Shown: piece after piece, positions 60,941 through 64,000 of the stretch
How the letters are laid out: every line of letters begins with the position of its first letter
Numbering within the stretch: the first letter of the stretch is position 1
Source: Acinetobacter oleivorans DR1
GTDB taxonomy: Bacteria; Pseudomonadota; Gammaproteobacteria; Pseudomonadales; Moraxellaceae
DNA length: 64,000 nt
Direction: 5' to 3'
NCBI RefSeq assembly: GCF_000196795.1
Contig: NC_014259.1
Coordinates: forward strand, 2,666,001-2,730,000
Position numbers and translations under genes: made by a program
Notes under the pieces: model-generated
The model's input: the letters and a program-made list of their open reading frames with translations, nothing else
Told to the model about the DNA's origin: nothing
Database searches by the model: none

Positions 60941-61963
60941 ATGTTATTAAGTCATTTACCGCGCGTTCAACTGGTTCATGCGCCTACTCCTCTAGAGTTT
61001 TTACCTAACTTAACTAAAGCGTTAAATGGTCCCCAGATTTACATCAAACGAGACGATGCTACAGGGCTGGCTACAGGTGGCAATAAAACTCGCAAATTAG
61101 AATTTTTAATTGGTGATGCACTTACAAAAGGTGCAACCCATGTACTTACTCAAGGTGCAACTCAATCTAACCATGTTCGCCAAACGATTGCAGCAGCAAA
61201 TAAATTTGGTTTAAAGGCATCAGTTTTACTCGAACAACGCGTTAGTGATGGTACAGATGAATATTACAATAATGGAAACTTATTGCTCGATGAGATTTTA
61301 GGTGCAACATCAATTGAGGTAGTTCCGGGTGGCACCGATATGGTGGCAGCTTTAGAAGCCAAAGCAAAAGAATTAGAACTACAAGGGGAACGTCCGTACA
61401 TTATTCCAGGTGGTGGTTCAAATGCTATTGGTGCTTTAGGTTATGTCTCAACAGCAATTGAATTAATTAACCAACTTAACCAGATTCAACTGGCTCCGAC
61501 TCATCTTGTACATGCAACAGGTAGCACAGGTACTCAAGCTGGCCTTTTAGCGGGTATTGCGGTAACTCACTCAAACTTACCTGTACTCGGTATCAGTGTT
61601 CGTGCTGAAAAATCTAAACAAGAAGAAAATGTTTATAAACTTACTCGTGCAACTTTAGAACATCTGGGTTTAAGCGCAGATCTTATTGCTCGTGAAAAAG
61701 TGATTGCGAATAGTGACTATGTTGGCGATGGCTACGGTATTCCAACTGATAGCATGGTTGAGGCTGTTGAATTGCTGGCTCGAACTGAAGGTATTTTGCT
61801 TGACCCTGTTTACTCAGGTAAAGGTTTTGCGGGTTTAGTAGATCTCATTCGTCAGGGTCATTTCACTAAAGATGACAAAGTGATCTTCCTTCATACAGGC
61901 GGTGCCGTAGGCTTATTCGGTTATCGTAAAACATTCTCTAACAAAGATGCATACCGTTTGTAA
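60941..61963 (+). CDS. dcyD: D-cysteine desulfhydrase (PLP-dependent)
   Basis: 340 residues of the ACC-deaminase/D-cysteine desulfhydrase branch of fold II PLP enzymes. The PLP lysine is in GLATGGNKTRKLEFLIGDA. Further landmarks are TQGATQSNHVRQTIAAA, VPGGTDMVAAL, IPGGGSNAIGALGYV and FLHTGGAVGLFGY. Converts D-cysteine to pyruvate, sulfide and ammonia; also candidate for related D-amino acids. Its place behind a sulfonate-type ABC transporter suggests use of an imported sulfur compound. Confidence 0.85.
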   Translation: MLLSHLPRVQLVHAPTPLEFLPNLTKALNGPQIYIKRDDATGLATGGNKTRKLEFLIGDALTKGATHVLTQGATQSNHVRQTIAAANKFGLKASVLLEQRVSDGTDEYYNNGNLLLDEILGATSIEVVPGGTDMVAALEAKAKELELQGERPYIIPGGGSNAIGALGYVSTAIELINQLNQIQLAPTHLVHATGSTGTQAGLLAGIAVTHSNLPVLGISVRAEKSKQEENVYKLTRATLEHLGLSADLIAREKVIANSDYVGDGYGIPTDSMVEAVELLARTEGILLDPVYSGKGFAGLVDLIRQGHFTKDDKVIFLHTGGAVGLFGYRKTFSNKDAYRL

Positions 61964-61964
61964 G

Positions 61965-62690
61965 ATGACAGAATTTTCAGAACTCCCCACCCTTGGAATT
62001 TTGGGTGGCATGGGACCGGGCGCTGCTGTTGATTTTCAACAGCGTCTGCTCGATGCAAGCCCTGCCACTAAAGATCAGGAACATATTCCAACAATTGCTT
62101 GGAATCACGGCGGTATTCCTGACCGACAACTTGCACTTAAAAACCTAGGTGAAAGTCCTTTAAATGCCATGTTACATGGACTAAAAATTTTAGAGCGTAG
62201 CGGTGTCTCTAAAATCGCCATTCCATGTAATACCGCACACTTCTGGCATTCTGACTTACAGCAACACACCCCTATTGAAATCTTAAATATGGTTGAAATT
62301 ACGGTGCAACAGATTTTAAAGAATTATCAATCGGGTGATAAAGTCGGAATATTGGCAACCAAAGGTGCCCTTTCTACTCAGTTGTATCAACATGAGTTAA
62401 GCAAGCATGACATTCCTTTTGTCATTAATTCAGATGAAGAAATTGAACAGGAATTTATGCCCGCTGTTTATGCTGTAAAACGTAATGAATCGGCAAAAGC
62501 GGGTATCGTTTTTCAAGAGTTAAGCCAAAGACTCATAGATCAAGGTGCTGGTTCGATTATTTTAGCTTGTACAGAAATTCCAATTGGGTTACATGCAATC
62601 CAGTCTCCAATTTTAGATGTGAGCTTTGATACCACACAAATTTTGGCAGATGCTTGTGTACATTGGTTTTATCGGAATACACAACTCTAA
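61965..62690 (+). CDS. Aspartate/glutamate racemase family protein
   Basis: 241 residues from the ATG at 61965, one base after the previous stop. LGILGGMGPGAAVDFQQRLLDA at the start, with both catalytic cysteines present in IPCNTAHFWH and LACTEIPIGL. Cofactor-independent racemase acting on aspartate, glutamate or a related acid. Last of the ABC operon. With the D-cysteine enzyme it could interconvert stereoisomers of the imported compound. Confidence 0.88.
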   Translation: MTEFSELPTLGILGGMGPGAAVDFQQRLLDASPATKDQEHIPTIAWNHGGIPDRQLALKNLGESPLNAMLHGLKILERSGVSKIAIPCNTAHFWHSDLQQHTPIEILNMVEITVQQILKNYQSGDKVGILATKGALSTQLYQHELSKHDIPFVINSDEEIEQEFMPAVYAVKRNESAKAGIVFQELSQRLIDQGAGSIILACTEIPIGLHAIQSPILDVSFDTTQILADACVHWFYRNTQL

Positions 62691-62724
62691 AATAATGTTC
62701 TTCGAATCTAAAAACTGAATAATT

Positions 62725-62757
62725 AGCCGAAACCAAACGTGGTATCGAATTAAGTAA
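62725..62757 (+). pseudogene. 3'-end remnant of a DUF2147 gene
   Basis: Encodes SRNQTWYRIK and a stop, the same as the end of the intact DUF2147 gene (GRNQTWYRIK). 28 bases are identical (62726-62753 and 57899-57926) and similarity continues for about 15 bases past the stop (GTAAGCTTCTAGATC versus ATAAGCTCCTAAATC). Direct orientation; marks the far end of the ABC transporter block. Confidence 0.8.
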
Positions 62758-62784
62758 GCTTCTAGATCACTTTCATATTAACTA

Positions 62785-62825
62785 CACTCATGCTACAGCC
62801 AACAAAGTGGCTTTGAGCATGAGTG
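62785..62825. terminator. Hairpin between the ABC operon and the MFS gene
   Basis: CACTCATGCT / AGCATGAGTG, 10-bp perfect stem, with a nested AGCCA/TGGCT stem in the loop. It sits immediately before the stop of the convergent MFS gene. T-tracts are weak. Confidence 0.65.
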
Positions 62826-62831
62826 AATCAT

Positions 62832-64000
62832 TTAACCTTTCTCTTGTAATCGTTTTGGCGTAGCCCATATCAATAGTGCAATACACACAACACATAAGCT
62901 TGCAATAATATATAGAGCGGGCGTTGTACTACCTGTTATGTCTTTAATATGGCCAACCATAATAGGACTAACAATCCCGCCCATTTGCCCTAATGTATTA
63001 ATGAGTGCTGTACCACCAGCAGCCCCCGCCCCAGCTCCGACCAAGACTTTAGGTGGTAAATTCCAAAAAGAAGGAATTGCAGCAACAATACCCGCCCCTA
63101 ATAACGCAAGCGAAATGACGACTACAACTGGGTTTGCATCAAAGAAACCGGCGGTGAAGAAACCGATAGCACCTAAAGAGAGTAAACCAGCAGTAAATTT
63201 TAAACGCTCCCCAGATTTGTCCGCTAAACGCCCAACAATTACCATCGTAATTGCTCCCATGAGATATGGAATGGCACTAAGAAAACCAATCACTTGAGTA
63301 TCATCAATACCTGAGCTTTTTATTAATTGTGGTCCCCAGAAGTTTAGACCATAAGATGCAATCTGAATCAGAAAATAGATAACACCTAAAATTAATAATC
63401 CCGGCGTTTTAATGGCAGCCCATAATGAGTGAGAAGCTTTTTCTGGTTGTTTAGGTTCAACCAAGCGTTTCAAATGAGCTTTTTCTGAGGATGATAACCA
63501 CCGCGCATCATCAATACGATCTTTTAAGTAAGTTAAAACGCAAAGACCCAACAGAACACACGGAATACCTCCCAATAGAAATAACCAGTGCCACCCACGC
63601 ATGTTCATCACACCATCAAGTGATGACAACAACACCCCTGAAATTGGTCCTCCAAAGATGCCTGAAAAAGCAGAAGCAAGGAAGAATAAGGAAATAATTC
63701 GGCCACGATAGGTTTGAGGAAACCAAAGGGTCATGTAATACAGTACACCCGGAGCAAAGCCAGCCTCCATTGCACCAATCAAGAAACGTAATACATAAAA
63801 TTGCCATTCGGTAGTCACAAACACCATTAAGGCTGTTGCCACACCCCAAGAAACCATGATGCGTGCAATCCATTTTCTTGCACCAAATTTATGTAGCAAT
63901 AAATTACTGGGTACTTCAAATATGACATACCCTATTACAAACAAACTGGCACCGAGGCCATAAGCTGTATTACTTAGAGATAGATCAGCTTGTAACTGAA
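62832..64000 (-). CDS. MFS transporter, anion:cation symporter family, N-terminus beyond window edge
   Basis: Reads from the right edge; the visible part is about 389 residues. The frame is open to base 64000 (LQADLSLSNTAYGLGASLFVIGYVIFEVPSNLLLHKFGARKWIARIM), so the start lies outside; a TTG at 63944 is not the start. About eleven of twelve helices are seen. GFAPGVLYYMTLWFPQTYRGRI and RGWHWLFLLGGIPCVLLG are typical of the ACS family (glucarate, phthalate, tartrate or sialate transporters). Substrate unknown. Confidence 0.9.
   Translation of the reverse strand, partial: QLQADLSLSNTAYGLGASLFVIGYVIFEVPSNLLLHKFGARKWIARIMVSWGVATALMVFVTTEWQFYVLRFLIGAMEAGFAPGVLYYMTLWFPQTYRGRIISLFFLASAFSGIFGGPISGVLLSSLDGVMNMRGWHWLFLLGGIPCVLLGLCVLTYLKDRIDDARWLSSSEKAHLKRLVEPKQPEKASHSLWAAIKTPGLLILGVIYFLIQIASYGLNFWGPQLIKSSGIDDTQVIGFLSAIPYLMGAITMVIVGRLADKSGERLKFTAGLLSLGAIGFFTAGFFDANPVVVVISLALLGAGIVAAIPSFWNLPPKVLVGAGAGAAGGTALINTLGQMGGIVSPIMVGHIKDITGSTTPALYIIASLCVVCIALLIWATPKRLQEKG

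Noticed and set aside
1..64000. CRISPR array, tRNA, rRNA, insertion sequence or prophage
   Set aside because: No regularly spaced repeats, clover-leaf sequences, transposase or phage structural genes were recognised by reading; the C4 elements are phage-like but isolated.

Overview
The window looks like chromosomal sequence of Acinetobacter, most probably the A. calcoaceticus-baumannii complex. The basis is low G+C, YddG-type exporter, Fur-linked TonB receptors, C4-like RNA elements and AT-rich small-gene arrays. I ran no database search. I see no rRNA, tRNA, CRISPR array, transposase or integrase. Both edges cut a gene: a guanidine/urea carboxylase on the left and an MFS transporter on the right.

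Layout. 1-4700: a nitrogen operon (biotin-dependent carboxylase plus two DUF1989 proteins) behind a guanidine-I (ykkC) riboswitch and a sigma-54 promoter, so it is better read as guanidine than urea catabolism. 4.7-9.4 kb: alcohol dehydrogenase, carnitine-dehydrogenase-like enzyme, YddG-like exporter, two small proteins. 9.5-11.3 kb: TetR gene behind a C4-like antisense RNA leader, plus an isolated C4 copy. 11.4-13.5 kb: an array of duplicated small membrane proteins, then a ClC protein. 15.2-22.7 kb: a 5-oxoproline operon (NRAMP-family transporter, PxpA, DUF1445, fused PxpB-PxpC, biotin carboxylase with a biotinyl domain) and a LysR gene. 22.8-26.3 kb: a bufferin-type metallophore (RiPP) cluster with its own ECF sigma/anti-sigma pair and two divergent matching promoters.

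26.3-34.2 kb: a degenerate SDR, DUF4424, small hypotheticals, an outer-membrane protein behind a leader-peptide attenuator, a serine hydrolase and a porin. 34.2-35.3 kb: the second C4-TetR module. 35.4-43 kb: hydrolases with their LysR, a NUDIX hydrolase, and a TetR-controlled operon (TIM-barrel isomerase and two hydrolases). 43-46.5 kb: PAP2-phosphatase lipoprotein and EAL protein. 46.8-56.4 kb: FecI/FecR/TonB system, enzymes, and a second TonB receptor with a Fur box. 57.5-62.7 kb: DUF2147 protein and a taurine-type ABC transporter with D-cysteine desulfhydrase and an Asp/Glu racemase.

Most unusual points: (1) C4-like RNA modules with a conserved minus-strand promoter and covarying helices, two of them leading into a short ORF and paralogous TetR genes; (2) three accessory blocks bounded by an in-frame remnant of the 3' end of the neighbouring gene (ClC, PAP2, DUF2147); (3) the sigma-54 plus guanidine riboswitch control region; (4) the self-regulated bufferin cluster; (5) a short leader ORF abutting an antiterminator/terminator switch.
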